Part shown: positions 36,247 to 42,638 of the stretch, in pieces
Layout of the letters: each line of letters begins with the position of its first letter
Numbering within the stretch: position 1 is the first letter of the stretch
Assembly: GCA_023664325.1 (NCBI GenBank)
Contig: JAMPFS010000028.1
Coordinates: 1 to 42,638, forward strand
Reading direction: 5' to 3'
Length of the DNA stretch: 42,638 nt
Source: Clostridium sp.
GTDB lineage: Bacteria > Bacillota > Clostridia > Lachnospirales > Lachnospiraceae
Notes under the pieces: generated by a model
Told to the model about the DNA's origin: nothing
What the model saw: only the letters and a program-made list of their open reading frames with translations
Database searches by the model: none
Made by a program: the position numbers and the translations under genes

Positions 36247-36918
36247 ATGGACATTAAAATTCTTTTGGCGGATGATGATGAATTACTGAGGAATCTCGTA
36301 AAGGAGATTTTAGAGGAAGAAAATTATATCATGTATGGGGCGGAAGATGGGCAGCAGGCATTGGAATTATTTTATGAGGAGAAAGATTTTTCATTGGTAA
36401 TTTTGGATGTGATGATGCCCAAGATAGACGGTATTGCAGTGTTAGATGATATACGCAGCATTTCTGATGTACCGGTTTTAATGCTTACAGCGCTCGGTGA
36501 CAGCAGCAGTGAATTGACAGGACTGCGCCACGGGGCAAATGACTATGTAAGTAAACCATTTCATTATGATGTTTTATTAGAGCGGATTAAGAATCTTCTA
36601 AGGATGACAAAGGCGCCAAGCCTGGATACCGTCAAATTTGACCGCTTAGTGGTAGATTATGCTGCCCATAAGGTCTTCGTGGATGACGAAGAGGTGATTT
36701 TAAATAACAAGGAGTTTCAACTGCTTGAGTATCTGATTAGCAATCAGGGAATCGTGTTATCCAGGGGAAAGATATTAGACCGGGTATGGGGGTTTGATTA
36801 CGAGGGCGATATTCGGACGATTGACACCCATATTAAAATGCTGCGGGCAGCCCTGAAAGATGCAGGCGATTATATTAAGACGGTGCGAGGGGTTGGATAT
36901 TTCTTTGAGGCAGATTGA
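36247..36918 (+). CDS. OmpR/PhoB-family response regulator
   Basis: The 223-residue protein has a receiver domain (1-118) with acidic pocket Asp9-Asp10, phosphoacceptor Asp54 (VILDVMMPK), the conserved Thr in MLTALGD and Lys in VSKPFHYD. A winged-helix DNA-binding domain occupies residues 128-222 and ends GVGYFFEAD. ATG 36247 follows AAGGAGTACACGG. It is followed 44 bp later by the histidine kinase gene, with which it forms a pair. The target genes are not known; asd and the surface genes nearby are not evidence of control. Confidence 0.93.
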   Translation: MDIKILLADDDELLRNLVKEILEEENYIMYGAEDGQQALELFYEEKDFSLVILDVMMPKIDGIAVLDDIRSISDVPVLMLTALGDSSSELTGLRHGANDYVSKPFHYDVLLERIKNLLRMTKAPSLDTVKFDRLVVDYAAHKVFVDDEEVILNNKEFQLLEYLISNQGIVLSRGKILDRVWGFDYEGDIRTIDTHIKMLRAALKDAGDYIKTVRGVGYFFEAD

Positions 36919-36962
36919 TGGGAAGCCGCAGGCAGGGAATATACGGTATTCGAGGAGAAGTT

Positions 36963-38459
36963 ATGAAAAAATCGTTAAAAGTTAAGCTGAGTGTGACAGG
37001 GGTATGCCTGATTGTACTATTTGTAGGGTTAAATATTCTGTTTACATATCTCTGGATGAGCCCCTTTTCTGTGAGCCTGACGGCAAAACAGATGGAAAAG
37101 CAGGCAGATGCCATGAAATCTCAAATGGATTTGCCGGAGGAAGAATTTCAGCAGTATATTGAACAGATTGAGGAAGATTATAACACGTCTGTTACAGTGT
37201 TTGATTCGGATAAGAATATCATTGCGACAACGTCAACGGTTCGTGCAAAGGAAAATAAGTTAGGAGTAATCACAGAACAATTATATGATGAGAATACCAA
37301 TTTGCTTGACAGGGGAAAAGCTGTCCGTTATTTTAGGGACAAAAACAAAGAAAACGATAGCAGCGAAGCAGAAAAGCAGACGAACCAAGCAGTGTCAACG
37401 AATGTGAAACATTCGGCGGATAACACGGAATCCATCCGTATTATCATGTTAAAAAAGCTTTCCGATGACCGGTATGTAGTGCTGCACCGTACATTTAGGA
37501 GTTTTTACAATGCGACATTGTCGGCTATTTTGTTTGATGCATTGGCAGGGATTATTATCATTGTCCTGGGGATTCTTGTTGTCTGGAAATTGAGCGATTA
37601 TATTGTAAAACCGGTCAAAGGGATTGCAGAGGTGGCGGAGCATATTGCAAACCTGGAATTTGACATGAAAGCGCCGGAGGAAAAACAGGATGAGATTGGA
37701 CAGCTTGGAAAATCCATAAACTGGATGTCAGATCATTTGGAGCATAGTCTCTTGCAGTTACAGGAGGATATTGATAACCGTAAACGGCTGGTTCGGAATC
37801 TCTCCCATGAAATTAAATCACCGGTGGCAGTTATCATGGGGTATGCGGATCGCATGAAAGCAATTATAAAGAAGAATCCGGATAAAGCGATTGAGTACAG
37901 CGAAATTATTTCAAATGAAAGCAGCCGCATTGATATATTGGTGAAAGAAATGCTTGATTTTTCAAGGTTGGAACAACAGATGTATGCCCTTAATTTGGAG
38001 ACCATTGCTATCAGGCAGATGTTGGAAAAAATAGCGGTGAGAGTCCGGGAAGAGAATATGAATCGGGAATTTTCCGTACAGGTGAAGTGTGATGATTCCA
38101 CTATCGTGGCAGATTATGGATTACTGGAGAGAGCCATCTATAATCTGGTTAATAATGCAGTGAATCATGGAGCGGCAAGCGGTCTTGCCATCACGCTGAA
38201 GGGGGAATGCCGGAACGACCAATTTCTGATATGGGTTCATAATACGGGCAGCCATATTGCAAAAGAGGAGCTTCCGTATATTTGGGATGTGTTTTATAAG
38301 GTGGATAAAGCCAGGGTGCGAAATAAAAACGGTTGTGGAGTAGGTCTTTCTATCGTCAGGGAGATTGTAGAGGCGCATATGGGAAGCTATGAGGCGGGAA
38401 ATGATGAAAACGGAGTATATTTTTCCATAACGCTTCCGTGTAACCAGTCTGGAAAATAA
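36963..38459 (+). CDS. Membrane sensor histidine kinase
   Basis: The 498-residue kinase starts at ATG 36963 after CGAGGAGAAG; an earlier in-frame start at 36915 would overlap the regulator gene and lacks this site. A first membrane helix lies at about 8-30, an extracytoplasmic sensor region at about 31-183 with a low-complexity patch, a second helix at about 184-205 and a HAMP domain at about 205-258. The phosphoacceptor is His282 in LSHEIKSPVAVI. The ATPase domain has LVNNAVNHG (N box) and KNGCGVGLSIV (G box). The partner is the regulator just upstream. The signal is unknown. Confidence 0.93.
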   Translation: MKKSLKVKLSVTGVCLIVLFVGLNILFTYLWMSPFSVSLTAKQMEKQADAMKSQMDLPEEEFQQYIEQIEEDYNTSVTVFDSDKNIIATTSTVRAKENKLGVITEQLYDENTNLLDRGKAVRYFRDKNKENDSSEAEKQTNQAVSTNVKHSADNTESIRIIMLKKLSDDRYVVLHRTFRSFYNATLSAILFDALAGIIIIVLGILVVWKLSDYIVKPVKGIAEVAEHIANLEFDMKAPEEKQDEIGQLGKSINWMSDHLEHSLLQLQEDIDNRKRLVRNLSHEIKSPVAVIMGYADRMKAIIKKNPDKAIEYSEIISNESSRIDILVKEMLDFSRLEQQMYALNLETIAIRQMLEKIAVRVREENMNREFSVQVKCDDSTIVADYGLLERAIYNLVNNAVNHGAASGLAITLKGECRNDQFLIWVHNTGSHIAKEELPYIWDVFYKVDKARVRNKNGCGVGLSIVREIVEAHMGSYEAGNDENGVYFSITLPCNQSGK

Positions 38460-38504
38460 AAGCCTGTAAAAAATAGGGATTTTGAGTATTTATTCATAAA
38501 TTAC

Positions 38505-38533
38505 TTGATAAAATAGCAGGATTAGAGTATGAT
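38505..38533 (+). promoter_or_regulatory. Promoter of asd
   Basis: TTGATA (38505-38510) and TATGAT (38528-38533) are separated by 17 bp, 61 bp before the asd start. Confidence 0.6.
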
Positions 38534-38594
38534 TACGAAGAGTTGTGAAGAGTATTTCTTCACAGAGAGAAGATATCATAAGAGGAGTAATATT

Positions 38595-39692
38595 ATGAAT
38601 GAAAAGTTAAAGGTAGGTATCCTGGGCGGTACCGGTATGGTAGGTCAGAGATTTATTGCATTGTTAGAGAATCATCCCTGGTTTGAGGTAACCACGATTG
38701 CTGCAAGCCCAAGAAGCGCCGGTAAGACATATGAGGAGGCTGTTGGCGGGCGTTGGAAAATGGATACCCCGATGCCGGAGGCTGTTAAGAACATGATTGT
38801 TCATAATGTCAATGAAGTAGAAAAGGTAGCTGCTACGGTTGATTTTGTATTTAGCGCGGTAGATATGTCGAAGGATGAGATTAAAGCGATTGAAGAGGCT
38901 TATGCAAAGACGGAAACCCCTGTTGTTTCCAATAATTCTGCCCATAGATGGACGCCGGATGTTCCGATGGTAGTGCCGGAGATTAACCCGGAGCATATGA
39001 AGGTGATTGAATTTCAGAAAAAACGTCTTGGCACGACAAGAGGTTTTGTAGCCGTTAAGCCAAACTGTTCGATTCAGAGCTATGCGCCGGTATTAACTGC
39101 GTGGAAAGAGTTTGAGCCATATGAAGTGGTTGCCACCACATATCAGGCGATTTCCGGTGCGGGAAAGACCTTTAAGGACTGGCCGGAAATGGTTGGCAAT
39201 ATTATTCCATTTATCGGCGGCGAAGAAGAAAAGTCCGAGAAAGAACCGCTTCGGATCTGGGGAACGATTGATGAGGAGAAGGGAGAGATTGTACCGGCAG
39301 CCAGTCCGGTCATTACCTGCCAGTGTATCCGGGTGCCGGTATTAAACGGTCACACAGCCGCTGTATTTGTGAAATTTAAGAAACAGCCGACAAAAGAGCA
39401 GTTGATTCAGAAATTAGTGGAATTTAAGGGTGTTCCACAGGAACTTGGACTTCCGAGCGCACCGGGGCAGTTTATCCAGTATTTGGAGGATGATAACCGT
39501 CCACAGGTGACAGAGGATGTTGATTTTGAACATGGCATGGGTATTTCTGTCGGACGTATCCGTGAGGATAGTGTATACGATTGGAAATTTGTCGGGCTTT
39601 CCCACAACACAGTCCGTGGCGCAGCAGGTGGAGCCGTACTTTGTGCAGAGTTATTAAAAGCACAGGGATATATTACAAAGAAATCATGCTAA
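38595..39692 (+). CDS. asd: Aspartate-semialdehyde dehydrogenase
   Basis: The 365-residue NADP enzyme reduces aspartyl-phosphate to the semialdehyde that feeds lysine, diaminopimelate, threonine and methionine. GILGGTGMVGQRF is the nucleotide-binding loop, and the catalytic nucleophile is Cys158 in VKPNCSIQSY. The sequence follows the archaeal/fungal-type Asd, which is common in Lachnospiraceae. ATG 38595 follows AAGAGGAGTAATATT; an in-frame ATG at 38529 overlaps the promoter and is not used. The next gene starts 48 bp downstream. Confidence 0.95.
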   Translation: MNEKLKVGILGGTGMVGQRFIALLENHPWFEVTTIAASPRSAGKTYEEAVGGRWKMDTPMPEAVKNMIVHNVNEVEKVAATVDFVFSAVDMSKDEIKAIEEAYAKTETPVVSNNSAHRWTPDVPMVVPEINPEHMKVIEFQKKRLGTTRGFVAVKPNCSIQSYAPVLTAWKEFEPYEVVATTYQAISGAGKTFKDWPEMVGNIIPFIGGEEEKSEKEPLRIWGTIDEEKGEIVPAASPVITCQCIRVPVLNGHTAAVFVKFKKQPTKEQLIQKLVEFKGVPQELGLPSAPGQFIQYLEDDNRPQVTEDVDFEHGMGISVGRIREDSVYDWKFVGLSHNTVRGAAGGAVLCAELLKAQGYITKKSC

Positions 39693-39740
39693 ACGGGTAT
39701 TGAAGTCATTCTTATAATTTTATGGAATGGAGGAAGGATT

Positions 39741-40403
39741 ATGGCGGAAGATGTTCAAAACGGCGGCAATCATCATTCAGATGAAAAAAGAGAAATGATT
39801 GTCCGGGAAAACAAAGAGCTTGCGATTCCAAGAACGGGGTTATCGGTAAAAGGAGAATTGTCAGTGAAAGGGGAGCTGGCGGTAAAGGGAGAGTTAGCAG
39901 CGATTGAAGAACTGGCAACAAGGGGAGAGATTGTGATACCGGGAGCGCTGGAAAAAAATGATGACTCGGATCGGATTATTATTGTAGAGAGTTTAGAGGC
40001 GGCAGTGGAATACTTAAGGGAGACAGAAGGTAATATTTTGGCGACTACAGGTGTGTCTGAGATATATGAATATACCAAACTTGCGAACTATAGAGAGCGG
40101 ATTTATGCAAGGGTTTTGCCACATGGAGATATTATCCGTGCATGCACGGATATGGGAATAAAGGGCAGGCATCTGATCGGCATGAAACAACCATTTTCCC
40201 GGATGATGAACTATGCCATGTTAAAAGATTTTGAGATAAAATATCTCGTGACAAGGGATTTGGGAATATCCGGTGGATTTATTGAGAAAATGGAGGCCGC
40301 CTTTGAACTGGGAGTTAAGATTATCGTGGTAGCATCTGCCTGCCCGGAAGAAGAGGGGCAGGAAGAAGATATTATTAAGTGTATACGTGACCGGGTGGAA
40401 TGA
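39741..40403 (+). CDS. CbiJ/CobK-like (precorrin-6A reductase C-terminal half) protein with hexad repeats
   Basis: The 220-residue protein matches, from residue about 92 to the end, the C-terminal half of precorrin-6A/cobalt-precorrin-6A reductases: ILATTGVSEIYEYTKL, YARVLPHGDIIRAC, MKQPFSRMMNYAMLKDF, VTRDLGISGG and KMEAAFELGVKIIVVA. The N-terminal half of CbiJ, with its own nucleotide-binding features, is missing. Residues 35-70 instead carry six hexad repeats such as SVKGEL. ATG 39741 follows GGAGGAAGG. No other cobalamin synthesis genes lie in the window. It may be a stand-alone domain protein, a remnant or a repurposed reductase. Residues that would show catalysis cannot be judged here. 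Confidence 0.65.
   Translation: MAEDVQNGGNHHSDEKREMIVRENKELAIPRTGLSVKGELSVKGELAVKGELAAIEELATRGEIVIPGALEKNDDSDRIIIVESLEAAVEYLRETEGNILATTGVSEIYEYTKLANYRERIYARVLPHGDIIRACTDMGIKGRHLIGMKQPFSRMMNYAMLKDFEIKYLVTRDLGISGGFIEKMEAAFELGVKIIVVASACPEEEGQEEDIIKCIRDRVE
39843..39950 (+). repeat. Six hexad repeat units in the CbiJ-like protein
   Basis: The tract encodes SVKGEL, SVKGEL, AVKGEL, AAIEEL, ATRGEI and VIPGAL (residues 35-70). The first three 18-bp units (39843-39896) are nearly identical at DNA level, with changes at silent or single positions, as expected of recent tandem duplication; the later ones have diverged. Confidence 0.8.
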
Positions 40404-40404
40404 A

Positions 40405-41040
40405 ATGATGAAGAAAAAGATTACACAGACTCATACTTTCTCAAAGAAAGGATTTAGCCGGCTGCCCAGACCGCTGTTATATGGAATCAAGGCTGTGATT
40501 TTCTGTGGCCTGATTTTGTTTGTGGCGGTAGAGGCTGCGATAATCGGATACAGCCGCAGGGAACCGGAGCAGGAACCTGACTATCTGATTGTGTTAGGCG
40601 CACAGGTGCGGGGAACAACCCCTTCCCTGATGCTTCAGTATCGAATTGACGAAGCGGCGCAGTACATGTTAAAGCATCCGGATGTGATTGCGATTGTCAG
40701 TGGTGGAAAGGGAGCGGATGAGGGTATCTCTGAGGCTTTGGCGATGCAGGAAGGACTGATTGCAAAAGGAATCGAGGCGGAGAGGATTTTGCTGGAAGAC
40801 CAATCCACTTCTACGAAAGAAAATCTGGAATTTTCAAAACAGTATTTGGATGTGGAACAAAATCAAGTGTTGGTGGTGACTAGCGATTTCCATGTGCTGC
40901 GCGCAGTGGGAATTGCAAAGAAGGCAGGATACCGGAAAGTGGAGGGATTGTCAGCCAAGTCGGTGTGGTATCTGGTTCCAAGCCATTATGTACGGGAATT
41001 TATGGCAGTGATAAAGGATAAGCTTGTGGGAAATATGTGA
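40405..41040 (+). CDS. YdcF/SanA-like DUF218 membrane-anchored protein
   Basis: The 211-residue protein has one N-terminal membrane helix (about residues 25-45) and a DUF218 domain. DYLIVLGAQVRGTTPS, IVSGGKGADEGISEA, STSTKENLEFS and VVTSDFHVLRAV are the family motifs. SanA relatives affect envelope permeability, and YdcF binds SAM in vitro; which applies here is unknown. The start at 40405 lies next to the stop of the CbiJ-like gene (40401-40403) with GGGTGG upstream. A GTG at 40387 would overlap that gene. Co-transcription is likely. Confidence 0.85.
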   Translation: MMKKKITQTHTFSKKGFSRLPRPLLYGIKAVIFCGLILFVAVEAAIIGYSRREPEQEPDYLIVLGAQVRGTTPSLMLQYRIDEAAQYMLKHPDVIAIVSGGKGADEGISEALAMQEGLIAKGIEAERILLEDQSTSTKENLEFSKQYLDVEQNQVLVVTSDFHVLRAVGIAKKAGYRKVEGLSAKSVWYLVPSHYVREFMAVIKDKLVGNM

Positions 41041-41074
41041 TTGAATCGGAAAGAGGAGTTGGAGGTATGATGGA

Positions 41075-41713
41075 ATGGAAGAACGGCTGAGCAAAGAAGA
41101 ATTAGTGGAAGCGATTATCAAATTAGAGTGGGATGCTTTTGATAAAGTGGAAAATCTCGGTGGCAGGGCTGACTGCCAGGATGACTGGAATACATTTTCT
41201 GTGATGCGGAAAAGCCAGTATTTAGCATGGCCGGAGGATTTGCTGTCAAGTTTTTTGATAGATTTTACAGAGGCGAATGCGAAAGGCTGGAATCTGATTA
41301 CGGAAAAATATGGCAGGATGATGGAATCTACGGCGCCGGAAGAATATGAGGCGATGAAGGAGCAGTTTCCTTCCTGTTCGGAGCAAAAAAAAGCCATTGT
41401 AAATCAGATTGTGGAAATCCAGGTGGGATGGATGGAAGAATTTGCAGCGGAGTATCCGAATATGGCAGGAAATGCCAGGAGTATTCATGCAAGGGAGGAT
41501 ACGCCATATAATACGTCCTATGAGACATATTTAAGGGGAGAGCTTTTGACCTATTCAGACCGCACGCTTGGGATGTATGGACAGTGGATTGTAAAGCTTA
41601 ACCGGGAACAGAACAATCTTGCTAAGATTATCATGACAAATACTGCCTTGTTATATGGATATGCATCATTAGAGGCGGCAGAACAGGCTTTGACGGCAAA
41701 TGACAAGCATTGA
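41075..41713 (+). CDS. DUF4125 family protein
   Basis: The 212-residue protein matches DUF4125, a family found mainly in gut Firmicutes. Visible features are LEWDAFDKVENLGGRADCQDDW near the N-terminus (only partly shown to keep it short: LEWDAFDKVENLGGRADC), a helix-rich middle and GNARSIHAREDTPYNTSYET as conserved blocks. It has no signal peptide or membrane helix, so it is probably cytoplasmic. GGAGGT lies 8 bp before ATG 41075; an earlier ATG at 41067 opens only a 7-codon frame. The gene is 34 bp after the YdcF-like gene. The function is not known. Confidence 0.8.
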   Translation: MEERLSKEELVEAIIKLEWDAFDKVENLGGRADCQDDWNTFSVMRKSQYLAWPEDLLSSFLIDFTEANAKGWNLITEKYGRMMESTAPEEYEAMKEQFPSCSEQKKAIVNQIVEIQVGWMEEFAAEYPNMAGNARSIHAREDTPYNTSYETYLRGELLTYSDRTLGMYGQWIVKLNREQNNLAKIIMTNTALLYGYASLEAAEQALTANDKH

Positions 41714-41741
41714 GATGAATTGCAGTTTGGATAAAAAACAG

Positions 41742-41770
41742 TTGAAATATGTGCTGCATTACGATATAAT
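41742..41770 (+). promoter_or_regulatory. Promoter of efp
   Basis: TTGAAA (41742-41747) and TATAAT (41765-41770) have an ideal 17-bp spacer, 61 bp before the efp start. Confidence 0.75.
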
Positions 41771-41830
41771 TGTGACATGTGAGTGCGTATTAGGATACGT
41801 AGGATAGTGTATTTAAGGAGGATTTTTGAA

Positions 41831-42394
41831 ATGGCTACTATTACAGCAGGTGATTTTCGAAATGGAGTAACGATTGAGTACGATGGTAAAATTTGCCAGG
41901 TTATTGAGTTTCAGCATGTAAAACCGGGTAAAGGAGCAGCTTTTGTTCGTACAAAATTAAAAAATATTGTGAATGGTGGTGTAATTGAGAACAGTTTCCG
42001 TCCGACCGAGAAGTTTGAGACTGCCCATATTGACCGTAAGAATATGCAGTATTTATATGCAGATGGTGATTTACATTATTTTATGGACAATGAGACTTAT
42101 GACCAGATTGCATTAGGAAGTGATATTGTCGGTGATTCCTTGAAATTTGTCAAGGAGAACGAGAATGTGAAGGTTGTTTCCCATGATGGCAATGTATTTG
42201 CGATTGAGCCGGAGATTAACGTGACATTAGAGGTAACAGATTGTGAGCCGGGCGTGAAGGGTAACACTGCAACCGGTGCGACAAAGCCATGTACAGTAGA
42301 GACCGGAGCAACGCTTAATGTGCCATTATTCGTCAATCAGGGGGATAAGATTGTGATTGATACCCGTACAGGGGAATATATGTCAAGAGCATAA
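41831..42394 (+). CDS. efp: Translation elongation factor P
   Basis: The 187-residue factor relieves ribosome stalling at polyproline stretches. The tip loop HVKPGKGAAF contains Lys34, equivalent to the modified Lys32 of Bacillus EF-P; the loop proline matches the Firmicute type, not the EpmA-modified type. Three beta-barrel domains span the length. ATG 41831 follows AAGGAGGATTTTTG; the longer frame from 41783 covers the leader. The gene has its own strong promoter. What follows is outside the window except for the structured region at 42447. Confidence 0.96.
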   Translation: MATITAGDFRNGVTIEYDGKICQVIEFQHVKPGKGAAFVRTKLKNIVNGGVIENSFRPTEKFETAHIDRKNMQYLYADGDLHYFMDNETYDQIALGSDIVGDSLKFVKENENVKVVSHDGNVFAIEPEINVTLEVTDCEPGVKGNTATGATKPCTVETGATLNVPLFVNQGDKIVIDTRTGEYMSRA

Positions 42395-42446
42395 GAGGAA
42401 CACACATCCCTTCAATAAAAAAATGTGCGATATCGACAGAGATAAA

Positions 42447-42474
42447 TTGACAATTCAGCATAATTTGTTATAAT
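42447..42474 (+). promoter_or_regulatory. Strong promoter for a structured leader or small RNA
   Basis: A perfect TTGACA (42447-42452) and a perfect TATAAT (42469-42474) are 16 bp apart, the best match to consensus in the window. Transcription would start near 42481, directly before the folded region. Confidence 0.75.
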
Positions 42475-42480
42475 GTACTT

Positions 42481-42638
42481 AACAAGACATCCGGAAGGTA
42501 GGGGCAGCTACCCAATCCGGTAAAATGTTAGGCTAAAAGAAATAGCCGTCCTAAACTTTACCAGAGAGCAGGACGGCTATTTCTTATTGTTAGACCAAGG
42601 GTCTGTTTTGCATTGTGGAGTTTCTCAAACAGAGAAAC
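42481..42638 (+). ncRNA. Candidate structured RNA: attenuator-like leader or small RNA, running off the window
   Basis: Downstream of the promoter lies a compact hairpin (CCGGA 42491-42495 with TCCGG 42516-42520, enclosing GGTAG 42497-42501 with CTACC 42508-42512). A perfect 16-bp hairpin follows (42537-42552 with 42570-42585). Its left arm and loop can instead pair elsewhere: 42550-42562 with 42519-42532, and TAGCC 42543-42547 with GGCTA 42531-42535. These alternatives are mutually exclusive. Two more hairpins lie at 42592-42604 and 42620-42638. No open reading frame of note is present, and no known riboswitch consensus was recognised. Confidence 0.55.

Noticed and set aside
36915..36962. 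Earlier start for the histidine kinase overlapping the regulator stop
   Set aside because: The ATG at 36963 has a better ribosome site and is followed at once by the basic residues and first membrane helix.
41067..41090. Seven-codon frame starting ATGATG before the DUF4125 gene
   Set aside because: Too short, and it shares the ribosome site whose spacing fits ATG 41075; no sign of a translated leader.
42402..42428. CACACAT/ATGTGCG inverted repeat after efp
   Set aside because: Has a mismatch and no T-run; not convincing as the efp terminator.
42491..42520. Similarity to the second half of a c-di-GMP-I (GEMM) aptamer
   Set aside because: AGGTAG and the paired TACC look alike, but the diagnostic first half of GEMM is absent and the order does not fit.

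Overview
The window looks like a chromosomal segment of an anaerobic, Gram-positive, spore-forming Clostridia, most likely Lachnospiraceae. The evidence is a ptb-buk butyrate module, an alpha/beta-type small acid-soluble spore protein, a LysM-GH18 enzyme of the YaaH/SleL type, strong AGGAGG-type ribosome binding sites, the block rho-rpmE-DUF1385-prmC-prfA, and families typical of this group (DUF4364, DUF4125). The genus cannot be fixed from the sequence alone. Nearly all the DNA is protein-coding. No tRNA, rRNA, CRISPR array, transposase gene or prophage was seen.

Layout. 1-3972: two cell-wall enzymes, a mosaic secreted CHAP hydrolase and a LysM-GH18 protein, closed by a strong bidirectional terminator. 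4047-6107 (minus): ptb and buk, which convert butyryl-CoA to butyrate with ATP formation. 6573-12233: a 1886-residue surface protein. 12340-12537: a spore DNA-binding SASP. 12838-19259: a proteostasis block of trigger factor, ClpP, ClpX and Lon, followed by the ribosome-assembly GTPase EngB. 19256-20943 (minus): a DUF4364 protein and malic enzyme. 21230-26100: transcription and translation genes rho, rpmE, a DUF1385 membrane protein, prmC and prfA; PrmC methylates the release factor encoded next to it. 26195-36070: amino-acid biosynthesis, leuC-leuD-leuB, ilvD, ilvB, serC and serA, interrupted by a 136-bp palindromic element, a 56-residue membrane microprotein and a zinc-ribbon membrane protein. 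36247-38459: an OmpR-type two-component pair. 38595-39692: asd. 39741-41713: a CbiJ/CobK-like half protein, a YdcF/SanA-like protein and a DUF4125 protein. 41831-42394: efp. 42447-42638: a strong promoter followed by a dense set of mutually exclusive RNA hairpins running off the window end.

How it fits together: central carbon metabolism (malic enzyme, butyrate kinase pathway), leucine/isoleucine/valine, serine and aspartate-family synthesis, protein quality control and translation termination sit among surface and spore functions. Most of the housekeeping content is ordinary. The less explained items are the structured RNA candidate at the right edge, the palindromic element between leuC and leuD, the microprotein with a decarboxylase beta-subunit-like motif, the CbiJ-like half protein with hexad repeats, and the two large surface proteins.
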